Assembly (NCBI RefSeq): GCF_016865365.1
Contig: NZ_AP024469.1
Location: forward strand, 1,479,001 to 1,543,000
Direction: 5' to 3'
Origin: Geobacter sp. SVR
GTDB lineage: Bacteria > Desulfobacterota > Desulfuromonadia > Geobacterales > Pseudopelobacteraceae
DNA: 64,000 nt
Below the pieces are notes generated by a model that saw nothing but the letters and a program-made list of their open reading frames with translations, searched no databases and was not told where the DNA came from. The translations under genes and the position numbers were made by a program. Shown in pieces: positions 35,984 through 45,096 of the stretch. How positions within the stretch are numbered: the first letter of the stretch is position 1; every line of letters begins with the position of its first letter.

Positions 35984-38200
35984 ATGGATCTCAAGATGTC
36001 CCGGTATGAACGAAAAAAGAGGATCAGGGAGGCGGTCATCATCGTCCTGGCCGTGATCCTGATCCTGTTTCTCACGAAGACGGAAATCCGGCTCACGCAA
36101 CTGAGCGCCGCCGCCCCCATGGGCAGCAATATTGCCATATTCGGCGTGATCAACGTGGTAATCTTGCTGGTGATCCTGCTGGTCTATCTTGTCAGCCGCA
36201 ATATTGCAAAGCTTCTGCTGGAGAGCCGCAACAATCCCCTGGGCACAAAATTACGGACGAAGCTGGTGTTCTCGTTCGTAGGACTGTCGCTGGTCCCTAC
36301 CATGCTGCTGTTTTTTGCAGCAGCCTCCTTTGTGAACAATACGGTTCACAACTGGTTCAACACGCAGGTGGAAAGCTCCCTGAGCGAATCGCTGGAAGTG
36401 GCTCAGACCTATTACAAGAGCTCCTCTTCCAACGCCCTCTATTATGGCCGCCAGATCAGCGGATTCATCAAGGATAGGAAACTGCTCAACCAGGACAACC
36501 TTCCACAGCTGAAGGAATTGATTCAGCAGAAACAGAAGGAGTACAACCTGGGCGTGGTGGAGGTTTATTCTGCCCAGCGCGAGGAACTGGTACGCTCCTC
36601 CAACAAGGATGTCCCCAAGGGCGAATTCACCAATCCTTCCTCCGACGATATCAATCGCGTTCTGGCCGGAAACGAAGTGACCCGCATCAACCCGGCCGGC
36701 AAGGCAGACCTGATTCGCGGCATCGTGCCGGTCTACTCCACCTGGAATGAGAAGGACGTGGTCGGGGCAGTGGTGGTCAACTATTATGTCCCGTATTCAC
36801 TGGTCAACAAGATGAAAGAGATCACGGAATCCTATCACGAATTCCGTCAGCTCAAGATCCTCAAAAATCCGATCCGGACAGGGTACATTTTGACGCTGTT
36901 CCTGATCACGGCCGTGATCATCTTTTTGGCCTACTGGATGGGCATCTATCTGGCCAACAGCATGACCAGGCCGGTGCAGGAACTGGTTGAGGGCACCCGC
37001 GCGGTGGCGGACGGGAATCTCGACGTCCACATAGAATCGGCCTCAGCCGATGAAATCGGCATGCTGGTGAGATCGTTCAACCAGATGACGAGCGACCTGC
37101 GCTCGAAGCAGGAAGCGCTGAACGCTTCCAATCGGGAACTCTTCCGCATCAACCAGGAGATCGAACAGCGCCGTCGCTATATGGAGATCGTGCTGCGCAA
37201 CGTCGCCGCGGGCGTCATCTCGGTCGACAAGTCCGGCACGATCACCACCATCAACAAATCAGCCGAAAAACTGCTCAACATCAGTACCGGTACTATCGTT
37301 GGCCGCAATTTCCGCGAGCTGCTCCGCGATACCCACCTGGAGATCGTCAAGGAAACGCTGCGTGAGTTGCTCTCGGCCAAGCAGGACACCATCAACCGGC
37401 AGGTATTTCTGGATGTGCGAGGCGCGCGCCTGGCCCTGCACCTGCATCTGACCATGCTCAGGGACGAAAGCGGCGATTTCATGGGTACGGTGCTCGTGCT
37501 GGACGATCTGACCCAGGTGATGAAGGCGCAGCGCATGGCAGCCTGGCGTGAAGTGGCCAGACGTATCGCTCATGAGATCAAGAACCCCCTGACGCCGATC
37601 CAGCTCTCGGCCCAGCGGCTGCGCAAACGGTATTTATCCCGCTTCAGCGATGACGAATCGGTTTTCGATGAATGTACCGAAATGATCATCAAATCGGTGG
37701 ACGAGTTGAAAACCCTGGTCAACGAGTTTTCCAATTTTGCAAGGATGCCGGCCATACAGCCCGAGCCGAACGACCTGAATGCGATCATTCGTGAAACCCT
37801 GACGTTGTACCAGGAGGCCCACCGCGGGGTGCGTTTCGAGTTTGCGCCGGACCCCAACCTTCCGCAACTGAAGGTTGACCGGGATCAGATCAAGCGGGTG
37901 GTGATCAACATCCTCGAAAACAGCGTGGCTGCCATGGAAGAGCAGGGGGCCATCGAGATCAACAGCCGCTTCGACTCCGAGTTGAAGATGGCCTCTTTTA
38001 CCATTGCGGACGATGGCCCGGGGATCCTTCCCGAAGACAAGCCGCGGCTGTTCGAGCCGTACTTTTCCACCAAAAAAACCGGCACCGGCCTTGGCCTGGC
38101 GATCGTCAACAGCATCGTCTCCGATCATAACGGCTTTGTGCGTGTCAGGGACAATAAGCCCCGTGGGGCCTGTTTCGTGGTGGAACTGCCGGTGGGATGA
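35984..38200 (+). CDS. NtrY-like membrane sensor histidine kinase
   Basis: The product (738 residues from MDLKMSRYERKKRIREAVII) has about three N-terminal transmembrane segments and a large extracytoplasmic region. A fourth membrane span near residues 305-325 is followed by HAMP, PAS (EIVLRNVAAGVISVDKSGTI), HisKA (ARRIAHEIKNPLTPIQLSAQ, phospho-His H530) and HATPase (NILENSVAAMEEQ, DDGPGI, TGTGLGLAIV). This order matches NtrY. The start is uncertain: an ATG at 35918 inside the UbiB gene is in frame, as is one at 35996. The partner regulator follows. Confidence 0.85.
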   Translation: MDLKMSRYERKKRIREAVIIVLAVILILFLTKTEIRLTQLSAAAPMGSNIAIFGVINVVILLVILLVYLVSRNIAKLLLESRNNPLGTKLRTKLVFSFVGLSLVPTMLLFFAAASFVNNTVHNWFNTQVESSLSESLEVAQTYYKSSSSNALYYGRQISGFIKDRKLLNQDNLPQLKELIQQKQKEYNLGVVEVYSAQREELVRSSNKDVPKGEFTNPSSDDINRVLAGNEVTRINPAGKADLIRGIVPVYSTWNEKDVVGAVVVNYYVPYSLVNKMKEITESYHEFRQLKILKNPIRTGYILTLFLITAVIIFLAYWMGIYLANSMTRPVQELVEGTRAVADGNLDVHIESASADEIGMLVRSFNQMTSDLRSKQEALNASNRELFRINQEIEQRRRYMEIVLRNVAAGVISVDKSGTITTINKSAEKLLNISTGTIVGRNFRELLRDTHLEIVKETLRELLSAKQDTINRQVFLDVRGARLALHLHLTMLRDESGDFMGTVLVLDDLTQVMKAQRMAAWREVARRIAHEIKNPLTPIQLSAQRLRKRYLSRFSDDESVFDECTEMIIKSVDELKTLVNEFSNFARMPAIQPEPNDLNAIIRETLTLYQEAHRGVRFEFAPDPNLPQLKVDRDQIKRVVINILENSVAAMEEQGAIEINSRFDSELKMASFTIADDGPGILPEDKPRLFEPYFSTKKTGTGLGLAIVNSIVSDHNGFVRVRDNKPRGACFVVELPVG

Positions 38201-38205
38201 AACTA

Positions 38206-38265
38206 CAGGTCAAGGTTGAGGTTAAGGTTGAGAAAATACTTAACCTCAACCTCAGTCTTAACCTG
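38206..38265 (+). repeat. Hexamer-based inverted repeat, locus A
   Basis: The left arm (38206-38232) is built from AGGTTA/AGGTTG-like hexamers and the right arm (38241-38265) is its imperfect inverted complement, with an 8-base AT loop and TTTT just after. Similar elements lie at 45038-45091 and 48688-48748. Here it fills the gap between the sensor kinase and its regulator gene. Confidence 0.8.
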
Positions 38266-38282
38266 CTTTTAAGGAGTTGCGT

Positions 38283-39656
38283 ATGTCGAAGACAATTCTG
38301 ATCGTGGATGATGAAAAGGATATCAGGACATCCCTGACCGGTATCCTGGAAGACGAGGGCTACCAGGTACTCAGTGCGGCCAGCGGCGCCGATGCGCTGG
38401 AAAGCGTCCGCCAGGACCTGCCTGATCTGATCATGCTGGACATCTGGATGCCGGGCATGGATGGATTGGAAACGCTGGAAAAGCTGAAGGCGCTCTTTCC
38501 GTTGGTTACGGTTATCATGATCTCCGGTCACGGCACGATCGAAACCGCGGTCCGGGCCACCAAGCTGGGGGCATTCGATTTCATCGAAAAGCCGCTCTCC
38601 CTGGACAAGGTGCTGATTACGGTTTCCAATGCCCTGCGAATGAAAGAATTGCGGGTGGAAAACGAAGAACTCAAGCGGGTGGTGGGAAACGAGTATGAGC
38701 TGATCGGCACAAGCCCGGCCATTGCGGAGCTGCGTGAGCAGATCGTCCGGGTGGCACCTACGACCGCGTCGGTGCTGGTTACCGGTGAGAACGGTACCGG
38801 TAAGGAGTTGGTGGCCCGTTCGATCCACTATTACAGTCTGCGCAGCGATAAGCCCTTTATTGCCATAAACTGCGCCGCAATTCCTGAAGAGCTGATCGAA
38901 AGCGAATTGTTCGGTCACGAAAAGGGGGCATTCACCGGCGCCGTGGCCCAGAAAAAAGGTAAATTCGATCTGGCTGACGGCGGAACTCTCTTTCTGGACG
39001 AAATCGGCGACATGTCCCTGAAAACCCAGGCCAAGGTTCTGCGAATCTTGCAGGAACGGCGCTTTGAACGGGTGGGCGGTACACGGACGGTAACCGTCGA
39101 TGTGCGTATCATCGCGGCTACCAATAAGGAGCTGGAAACGGAGATCCGGCAGGGACGGTTCCGTGAGGACCTCTACTACCGTCTGAACGTGGTCCCCTTC
39201 CGCGTACCCGCATTGAGAGAACGTTCGCAGGATATTCCCCAACTGGTGCCGCATTTCGTGAGCCAGTTTTACCGGCGCGAGGGGCGCGAACCGAAAGTGT
39301 TTCTGCCCGAAGCCCTCGAAAGCCTCAAACATCATGATTGGCCCGGGAACGTGCGAGAGCTCAAGAACATCATCGAACGGATACTGATCATGAGTCCCGG
39401 CAGGCAGATCACGCCGGCCGACATTCCGGAGCTCTCACCGGCTCGCGGTGCGGCGGACTCACCGGACATCAGGCCGGACAGCCTGTTCGTGCCCGGTACA
39501 CTCAGAGAGGCCCGGGAAGGGTTTGAACGGGATTTCATCATTCAGAAGCTGGAGGAGAATGATTGGAACATCTCCCGCACGGCCGAGATCATCGAACTCG
39601 AACGGAGCAATCTCCACCGCAAGATCAAGAGTTACGGCATCGACGTGCGGAAATAG
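38283..39656 (+). CDS. NtrX/NtrC-type sigma54-dependent response regulator
   Basis: The ATG at 38283 (MSKTILIVDDEKDIRTSLTG) is six bases after AAGGAG, giving 457 residues; the TTG two codons earlier is rejected. The receiver domain has the phosphoacceptor D53 (LIMLDIWMPG). The AAA+ domain has Walker A GENGTGKE, GAFTGA (sigma54 contact) and LADGGTLFLDEIGDM. A Fis-type helix-turn-helix ends the protein (NWNISRTAEIIELERSNLHR-like). It is paired with the kinase upstream. Confidence 0.93.
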   Translation: MSKTILIVDDEKDIRTSLTGILEDEGYQVLSAASGADALESVRQDLPDLIMLDIWMPGMDGLETLEKLKALFPLVTVIMISGHGTIETAVRATKLGAFDFIEKPLSLDKVLITVSNALRMKELRVENEELKRVVGNEYELIGTSPAIAELREQIVRVAPTTASVLVTGENGTGKELVARSIHYYSLRSDKPFIAINCAAIPEELIESELFGHEKGAFTGAVAQKKGKFDLADGGTLFLDEIGDMSLKTQAKVLRILQERRFERVGGTRTVTVDVRIIAATNKELETEIRQGRFREDLYYRLNVVPFRVPALRERSQDIPQLVPHFVSQFYRREGREPKVFLPEALESLKHHDWPGNVRELKNIIERILIMSPGRQITPADIPELSPARGAADSPDIRPDSLFVPGTLREAREGFERDFIIQKLEENDWNISRTAEIIELERSNLHRKIKSYGIDVRK

Positions 39657-39677
39657 CCTGAAAAGTTAAAGGGGGAT

Positions 39678-40844
39678 TTACCGGGAGGTCCCGGGGGGCG
39701 CCGGCTGCAGCATGATCAGAAGCAGCGAGGCAAGACCGGCCAATCCGGCACCGGACATGAACGCCGCCTGCGGGGATACCTTCTGCCAGATGAGCCCGAA
39801 GAGCAGACTGGCAGGAAAGGCCCCGATGCCGATGGCGGCATTGTACCAACCGAAAGCCGCGCCCCTTTCGGCAGGTTCCGCCAGATCCGACAGGTACGCC
39901 TTTTCCACTCCCTCGGTCATGCCATAGAACAGGCCATACCAGGCGAATAACAGCCATATCTGCAGTTCGTTTCCTGCTAGTGCGAAACCGGCATAGGCGA
40001 GGGCATAGACGCACCAGCCGGCAACGATTACGCTGCGCCGGCCGATGCGGTCGGAAAGCGCGCCGAACGGCATCGAGGCGAGCATCTTGACGGCATGGAA
40101 AAAGGTCCACAGAAGGGGGATGCGGGCCGGAGAAACTCCGAGTTGGCCGGCGCGCAGCAGCAGGAAAGCATCGGACGAGTTGCCCAGTGTGAAGAGCAGT
40201 AGAACCAGCAGGTAGCCCCTGATGTTCCTCGGTGGGGAGATATCAAAGGTGCTGCTGCTGACGGAGGTTCGCCGGGGCACGTCACGCAGCTTTACCACGA
40301 TCAATCCGACAGCCATGGCACCGGGAATGGCGGCCAGCCAGAACACGGTCCGCAGATCAACCGCCAGCCATGCCAGCAGTCCACTGGCCACCAGCGGCCC
40401 CAGGATCGCCCCGGCGTGGTCCAGTGCCCGTTGAAAACCGAAGGCCTTGCCCCACATGTTCTGATCAGTCGAATCGGCAATGAGTGCATCACGGGGGGAA
40501 GTACGGATGCCCTTGCCGGCCCGGTCGAAAAAACGTACCAGCAAAACGTGTGCTGGCGATGCGGCCAGGGCGACCAAAGGCCTCGCGATGGCGGCGAGCG
40601 AGTAACCGGCCAGTACCAGCCCTTTTCTGCCCCCGGTGCGGTCAGAGAGGATGCCGGACGAGAGTTTGAGCAAAGCGGCAGTTGATTCGGCAATACCTTC
40701 GATCATTCCCAGAAAGGCGGGTCCGCCCCCCAAAACGGATGTCACGAAGAGCGGCAGCAAGGGGTAGATCATCTCACTGGAAACGTCGGTCAAAAAGCTG
40801 ACCAGACCGAGTATGAACACGTTGACACCGATGCCGCCGAACAT
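39678..40844 (-). CDS. Major facilitator superfamily transporter
   Basis: From the ATG at 40844 (MFGGIGVNVFILGLVSFLTD) the product has 388 residues and about twelve hydrophobic segments, the usual MFS layout. The loop SDRTGGRKGLVLAGY between spans 2 and 3 and a related GALSDRIGRRSVIVAG in the second half are the MFS signature and its repeat. The in-frame extension to 41081 overlaps the next gene and is rejected. The substrate cannot be told from sequence. It is 14 bases downstream of the DUF4149 gene. Confidence 0.87.
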   Translation of the reverse strand: MFGGIGVNVFILGLVSFLTDVSSEMIYPLLPLFVTSVLGGGPAFLGMIEGIAESTAALLKLSSGILSDRTGGRKGLVLAGYSLAAIARPLVALAASPAHVLLVRFFDRAGKGIRTSPRDALIADSTDQNMWGKAFGFQRALDHAGAILGPLVASGLLAWLAVDLRTVFWLAAIPGAMAVGLIVVKLRDVPRRTSVSSSTFDISPPRNIRGYLLVLLLFTLGNSSDAFLLLRAGQLGVSPARIPLLWTFFHAVKMLASMPFGALSDRIGRRSVIVAGWCVYALAYAGFALAGNELQIWLLFAWYGLFYGMTEGVEKAYLSDLAEPAERGAAFGWYNAAIGIGAFPASLLFGLIWQKVSPQAAFMSGAGLAGLASLLLIMLQPAPPGTSR

Positions 40845-40858
40845 GGGGGGCCTCGCTG

Positions 40859-41296
40859 TTACATCAACACGACCAGCAGGGCCCCGCCCCCCAGCATTGC
40901 CAGATTGCAGGAGGCGGATATGCCATGCAGGCGGGAAAACTCGCGGCGCAACGGGTGCTCTTTGGGGGTGGTGTCGAAGGAGGGGATCTGGCGCTTGAGG
41001 GCCGCTGCCCTGGGCTCGATGTAGAAGGCCTGCACCGCGGTGAGTGCCAGCATCGCCGCGATTACGACCACGGGCAGCCATTCACGGCCGCGGACCAGCA
41101 GGTGGCAGGCCAGGGCCAGGACGCCGCAGGCCAGCCCCCACCGGAAATAGGCGGGGAACAGCAACCCCACAATCGTGCCGGCCAGATCCCGGGACTGGGT
41201 CTTGAACAGCACCGGGGTCAAAACCAGGGTAAACAGGGTAACCCCTCCGAACCACAAGGAAACTGCCAGACGATACACAACACCAGCGACATGCAT
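40859..41296 (-). CDS. DUF4149 domain integral membrane protein
   Basis: The start at 41296 (MHVAGVVYRLAVSLWFGGVT) follows CGGAGAAGCGAG and gives 145 residues; an ATG nine codons upstream is less likely. Four hydrophobic spans are visible, and the segment SRLHGISASCNLAMLGGGAL near the C terminus fits the DUF4149/TMEM205-like family. Function is unknown. It probably forms an operon with the MFS gene downstream and is divergent from the protease gene. Confidence 0.8.
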   Translation of the reverse strand: MHVAGVVYRLAVSLWFGGVTLFTLVLTPVLFKTQSRDLAGTIVGLLFPAYFRWGLACGVLALACHLLVRGREWLPVVVIAAMLALTAVQAFYIEPRAAALKRQIPSFDTTPKEHPLRREFSRLHGISASCNLAMLGGGALLVVLM

Positions 41297-41415
41297 CTCG
41301 CTTCTCCGTTCCGGGGCTTCCATGATGGCCCCTGCATGAAATTTCGACCGTTCGGGATCTTTTAGCGGAAACCGGTTTATTATACCACCTCAAACTTACG
41401 CTGCAGGAAACCTCT

Positions 41416-42762
41416 ATGCGGACAAAATACTCCTGGATTCTGGCCATTGCCACTGTTATCGCTATCGTTCTCACGCTGGCCCTGATTATCGGCTATCGCT
41501 GGCATGCGCTCAGGCGACAGGCCGATTCCACCTATCTGTCGCTTCTGAGCGAATCCTACGCTGCGGTGAAAAAACATTACGTCGAGAAGCCGGACGGCCA
41601 GAAGCTGGTCAAAAGCATGGTGGACGGCATGCTGGCATCCCTCGACCCCCACAGCGCCTATCTTCCTCCCGAACCGTACAAGGAGATGGAGGTCCAGATT
41701 TCAGGGGCTTTTGGCGGAGTAGGCATCGAACTGGGCATGAAGGACGGACGCCTGATCGTCATTGCGCCCATCGATGATACCCCTGCTTTCCGGGCCGGCA
41801 TCCACCCCAATGATAACATCTGGAAGATAGACGGCATCACGACACGGGGCATGACTATCCCTGCTGCGGTGAAGCTCATGCGTGGAGAGAGGGGTACTCC
41901 GGTTACCCTGGGAATTCTGAGGAACGGAAATCCTCAACTGCTGACCTTCAACCTGGTACGCGACATCATCAAAGTCAAGAGCATCAAGACCCGGATGCTG
42001 GCTTCCGGCTACGGACTGATCAGAATCGCACAGTTTCAGGAACGGACCGGCAGCGAATTCAGGCAGGGGCTCAAGGAACTCAATGCCGCGGCAGGAGGCA
42101 CGCTGAAGGGGCTGGTGATAGACCTGCGTTACAACCCCGGCGGGTTGCTGGGACCGGCGGTGGAGGTTGCCAATTGCTTTATCGGCGATGACATCAACGA
42201 CACCCTGATCGTTTCCACAAAGGGACGGACGCCGGAATCGAACCTGGCGTACCACGCTTCCCTGGGCACCAAGGAACCCCACTATCCCATCGTGGTACTG
42301 GTGAACGGCGGAAGCGCCAGTGCCTCGGAGATCGTGGCCGGTGCGCTCCAGGATCACCGGCGGGCCGTCGTCATGGGGCGGCAGAGCTTTGGCAAGGGCT
42401 CGGTGCAGACCATCTATCCCCTGCCGGGAAATGCCGCCCTCAAGCTGACCACGGCACGTTATTACACCCCCAGCGGCCGCTCGATCCAGGCCAGGGGAAT
42501 CGTGCCCGACGTCGAGGTGGGCAATGGCCGACCGGTCGACACGTCCGATCCGAAGGAAATCAAGATTCGGGAAGCTGATCTCGGGAACCGGCTGGCTCCG
42601 GATGAGAAGGACAAGGCTGGGGGGGCAACGACAGAACCGCCATCTGCTGCTGCCGGAGGAACGGAAAGTGATCTGGACAGGGACAATCAGCTGAAACGGG
42701 CCCTGGATCTCTTGAAATCGCTTGTGCTGGTGCGTGAGCAGGGATTGATGCCCCCCAAATAG
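41416..42762 (+). CDS. S41 family C-terminal processing peptidase
   Basis: This periplasmic serine protease of the CtpA/Prc type trims protein C termini. The 448-residue product has an N-terminal signal anchor (residues about 8-28), a PDZ domain around residues 95-175 (FGGVGIELGMKDGRLIVIAP) and the protease core. The catalytic Ser lies in VNGGSASASEIVAGALQDHR and the Lys in GRQSFGKGSVQTIYPL. A Gly/Ala/Pro linker and a short helix end the protein. It is transcribed divergently from the DUF4149 gene. Confidence 0.93.
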   Translation: MRTKYSWILAIATVIAIVLTLALIIGYRWHALRRQADSTYLSLLSESYAAVKKHYVEKPDGQKLVKSMVDGMLASLDPHSAYLPPEPYKEMEVQISGAFGGVGIELGMKDGRLIVIAPIDDTPAFRAGIHPNDNIWKIDGITTRGMTIPAAVKLMRGERGTPVTLGILRNGNPQLLTFNLVRDIIKVKSIKTRMLASGYGLIRIAQFQERTGSEFRQGLKELNAAAGGTLKGLVIDLRYNPGGLLGPAVEVANCFIGDDINDTLIVSTKGRTPESNLAYHASLGTKEPHYPIVVLVNGGSASASEIVAGALQDHRRAVVMGRQSFGKGSVQTIYPLPGNAALKLTTARYYTPSGRSIQARGIVPDVEVGNGRPVDTSDPKEIKIREADLGNRLAPDEKDKAGGATTEPPSAAAGGTESDLDRDNQLKRALDLLKSLVLVREQGLMPPK

Positions 42763-42817
42763 GGGGGATCTCCGGGACAAAGCGCAATGGTGCCATACTT
42801 CGAAGGAAGACGGGGGA

Positions 42818-43048
42818 TCAGCCCAAACTGCGGTTCCTGAAAACACGCATCAGCAGCACCCCCATGATCGAGAGGCAGATGCCGACGCAGAGCGCGAGAT
42901 AACCGATGGTCCTGCCATCCCCCCAGCCCCACAGGTCGCTTCCCTTCATCAGGAAGACCAGCGCCAACCCTCCAAAGCAACCGATTCCTCCGACGATGTA
43001 GACCCCAAAGGCTACCAGCGCCAGGGTCAGATTCCTTTTTCCGGCCAT
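42818..43048 (-). CDS. Small membrane protein with two transmembrane segments
   Basis: The start at 43048 (MAGKRNLTLALVAFGVYIVG) follows GGAGGGAGACACC and gives 76 residues; an upstream ATG at 43078 overlaps trpC. Two hydrophobic spans (residues about 8-32 and 47-67) flank a short polar loop with GSDLWGWGDGR. I do not recognise a family. It lies 22 bases after trpC in the same direction and may be cotranscribed. Confidence 0.7.
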   Translation of the reverse strand: MAGKRNLTLALVAFGVYIVGGIGCFGGLALVFLMKGSDLWGWGDGRTIGYLALCVGICLSIMGVLLMRVFRNRSLG

Positions 43049-43070
43049 GGTGTCTCCCTCCGGTGTGCCA

Positions 43071-43877
43071 TCAGGCATTGATCAGTTCCCGCAATTTCTT
43101 TCCGATATCCTTTTCCCTCATAAGCGACTCGCCGATCAGGAAGGCCCCGGCGCCGGCCGCGGTCAGGGCCTCGATGTCCCTACGGCAGGTGATGCCGCTT
43201 TCAGCCACCAGCAGCCCTCCTGCGGGCATCATCCCGGCCAGGCGGCCGGTTGTGCCCAGGTCCGTGACAAAGGTCCTCAGATTCCGGTTATTGACGCCGA
43301 CCAGGCTGCATCCGGTTTCGTTGGCCATTTCCATTTCAGTCTCGTCGTGGACCTCCAGCAGCACATCCAAGTGCAGCTCCCGCGCCAGGGCGTGAAAATC
43401 CTTCAGTTGCGTCAGCTCCAGACAGGAAGCGATCAGCAGGATGGCGTCGGCTCCGGCAGCGCGGGCTTCATGGATCTGGTAGGGATCGATGATGAAATCC
43501 TTGCGCAAAAGCGGCAGTGAAACCGATTCCCGAATCAGGTGCAGAAAGCGCAGGTGCCCCATGAAGAAACGCTCGTCGGTCAGAACGGAGAGACAGGTGG
43601 CGCCATTCTCCTGATAGATCCCGGCAATTTCGAGCGGGTCGAAATCGTCCCGGATGATCCCCTTGCTGGGGGAGCCTTTCTTGACCTCGGCAATGACCGC
43701 GGTCCAGCCCGAGACGGCGGCTTCGCGCAGGTGCCGCTCGAAGCCGCGCGGACTATCCTCCAGGTCGAGGATGCGGGCGCGCAGTTCCTCAGCCGGCACC
43801 GCCAGGCGGGCGGCATCTATCTCGGTACGCTTGTATTCGATGATCTTCTTGAGGACGTCAGGTGTATCGTTGGTCAT
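43071..43877 (-). CDS. trpC: Indole-3-glycerol phosphate synthase
   Basis: The enzyme converts CdRP to indole-3-glycerol phosphate in tryptophan synthesis. The 268-residue product is a monofunctional TrpC. Diagnostic segments are AVIAEVKKGSPSKGIIRDDF, LLRKDFIIDPYQIHEARAAG, LVGVNNRNLRTF and VAESGITCRRDIEALTAAGA. It is 49 bases downstream of trpD in one operon. Confidence 0.97.
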   Translation of the reverse strand: MTNDTPDVLKKIIEYKRTEIDAARLAVPAEELRARILDLEDSPRGFERHLREAAVSGWTAVIAEVKKGSPSKGIIRDDFDPLEIAGIYQENGATCLSVLTDERFFMGHLRFLHLIRESVSLPLLRKDFIIDPYQIHEARAAGADAILLIASCLELTQLKDFHALARELHLDVLLEVHDETEMEMANETGCSLVGVNNRNLRTFVTDLGTTGRLAGMMPAGGLLVAESGITCRRDIEALTAAGAGAFLIGESLMREKDIGKKLRELINA

Positions 43878-43926
43878 GGTGCTGTCTTTCCCGGTAGAGT
43901 GGTTGAAGAAAGGGGCGGGTCGGCTC

Positions 43927-44979
43927 TCACTGGTTGGTCAGTTCCGCCAGTTTTTCGAGTTGTCGCAGCGCCCGGCCGGAATCGATAGCCTCGGCCGCCA
44001 GGGCAATGCCATATGCCGGGGAAGCTGCCTTGCCCGCAGCCACCAGGGCGTAGCCGGCATTCAGAAGCACGATGTCGCGTTTCGGCCCTTTGGCTCCTTC
44101 GAGCACGCCCCGAACGATCCCGGCATTGGCAGTCGCATCTCCCCCCTTGAGTTCCCCCATGTCGCAGCGCTGGAATCCGAACTGCTCCGGACGGATCGAA
44201 CTGAGGTTCACACCGCTGGGAGTGACCTCGGCTACCAGCGTCTCGTCGGTCAGCGTGATTTCGTCCATCCCGTCCTTGCCGTGCACCACGAACCCGTGGC
44301 GGCAGCCCAGTCTGTGCAGCACCCCCGCCAGCTTTTCAACCAGACCGGCCTGATAGACCCCCATCACCTGGCTGTCGGCTTTGGCCGGATTGGTCAGCGG
44401 CCCGAGAATATTGAAGATGGTGCGTATGCCGATCTCGCGGCGCGGACCGATGGCGTGCTTCATGGCGCTGTGCAGTGCAGGGGCGAACAGGAACCCCACG
44501 CCGATGTCGGCGATGCATTTTTCCACCGTTTGGGCCGTGACATCCAGGTTGACCCCCAGTTTTTCCAGAACATCGGCACTGCCGCAGGCCGACGAAACCG
44601 AGCGGTTGCCGTGCTTGGCCACCTTGACGCCGCAGGCCGAGACAACGAACGAAACCGTGGTGGAGACGTTAAAGGTATTGGTGCCGTCTCCGCCGGTGCC
44701 GACCACATCCAGAATGGTTTCCTGGTCGATGTTGATGTCGTCGCGGTCCAGGTCCACCACCCCCTTGCCGACCTGGATCGGAGTAGCCTGCTCACGCATG
44801 ACCCTTGCAGCGCCGGTGATTTCGTCGATGGTTTCCCCTTTCATGCGCAGAGCGGTGATGAATGAACCGATCTGGGCCGGAGTGCATTCGCCGGACATGA
44901 TCTGATTCATGATCTCGATCATCTCGCCTTCGGTCAGATCTTCCCGCTCGACAATCCTGGCAATGGCTTTTCTGATCAT
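43927..44979 (-). CDS. trpD: Anthranilate phosphoribosyltransferase
   Basis: TrpD joins anthranilate to PRPP. The 350-residue product has the glycine-rich PRPP loop [40 protein letters not shown] and the conserved HPAMKH-type segment (here [20 protein letters not shown]). The start is preceded by AAGGAGCAGTGTC on the minus strand. No trpE, trpG, trpF, trpB or trpA is in the window, so the pathway is split or continues elsewhere. Confidence 0.97.
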   Translation of the reverse strand: MIRKAIARIVEREDLTEGEMIEIMNQIMSGECTPAQIGSFITALRMKGETIDEITGAARVMREQATPIQVGKGVVDLDRDDINIDQETILDVVGTGGDGTNTFNVSTTVSFVVSACGVKVAKHGNRSVSSACGSADVLEKLGVNLDVTAQTVEKCIADIGVGFLFAPALHSAMKHAIGPRREIGIRTIFNILGPLTNPAKADSQVMGVYQAGLVEKLAGVLHRLGCRHGFVVHGKDGMDEITLTDETLVAEVTPSGVNLSSIRPEQFGFQRCDMGELKGGDATANAGIVRGVLEGAKGPKRDIVLLNAGYALVAAGKAASPAYGIALAAEAIDSGRALRQLEKLAELTNQ

Positions 44980-44996
44980 GACACTGCTCCTTGCGT

Positions 44997-45028
44997 AATA
45001 AAAATGGGGATGCGCTTACATCCCCATT
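44997..45028 (-). terminator. Intrinsic terminator downstream of the receiver-domain gene
   Basis: AATGGGGATG at 45003-45012 pairs perfectly with CATCCCCATT at 45019-45028. On the minus strand it is followed by a TTTTTATTACG stretch. It ends transcription of the gene at 45097-46185 before trpD. Confidence 0.8.
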
Positions 45029-45037
45029 CATTATCAA

Positions 45038-45091
45038 CAGGTTAAGGGTCAGGAGAGGCTGAATCTCAACCTTAACCTCAATCTTGACCTG
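45038..45091 (-). repeat. Hexamer-based inverted repeat, locus B
   Basis: The element has a left arm at 45038-45062 (starts CAGGTTAAG) and a right arm at 45063-45091 rich in AACCTT/AACCTC hexamers, more diverged than at locus A. It sits between the stop codon of the receiver-domain gene and its terminator. Confidence 0.7.
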
Positions 45092-45096
45092 ATTCT

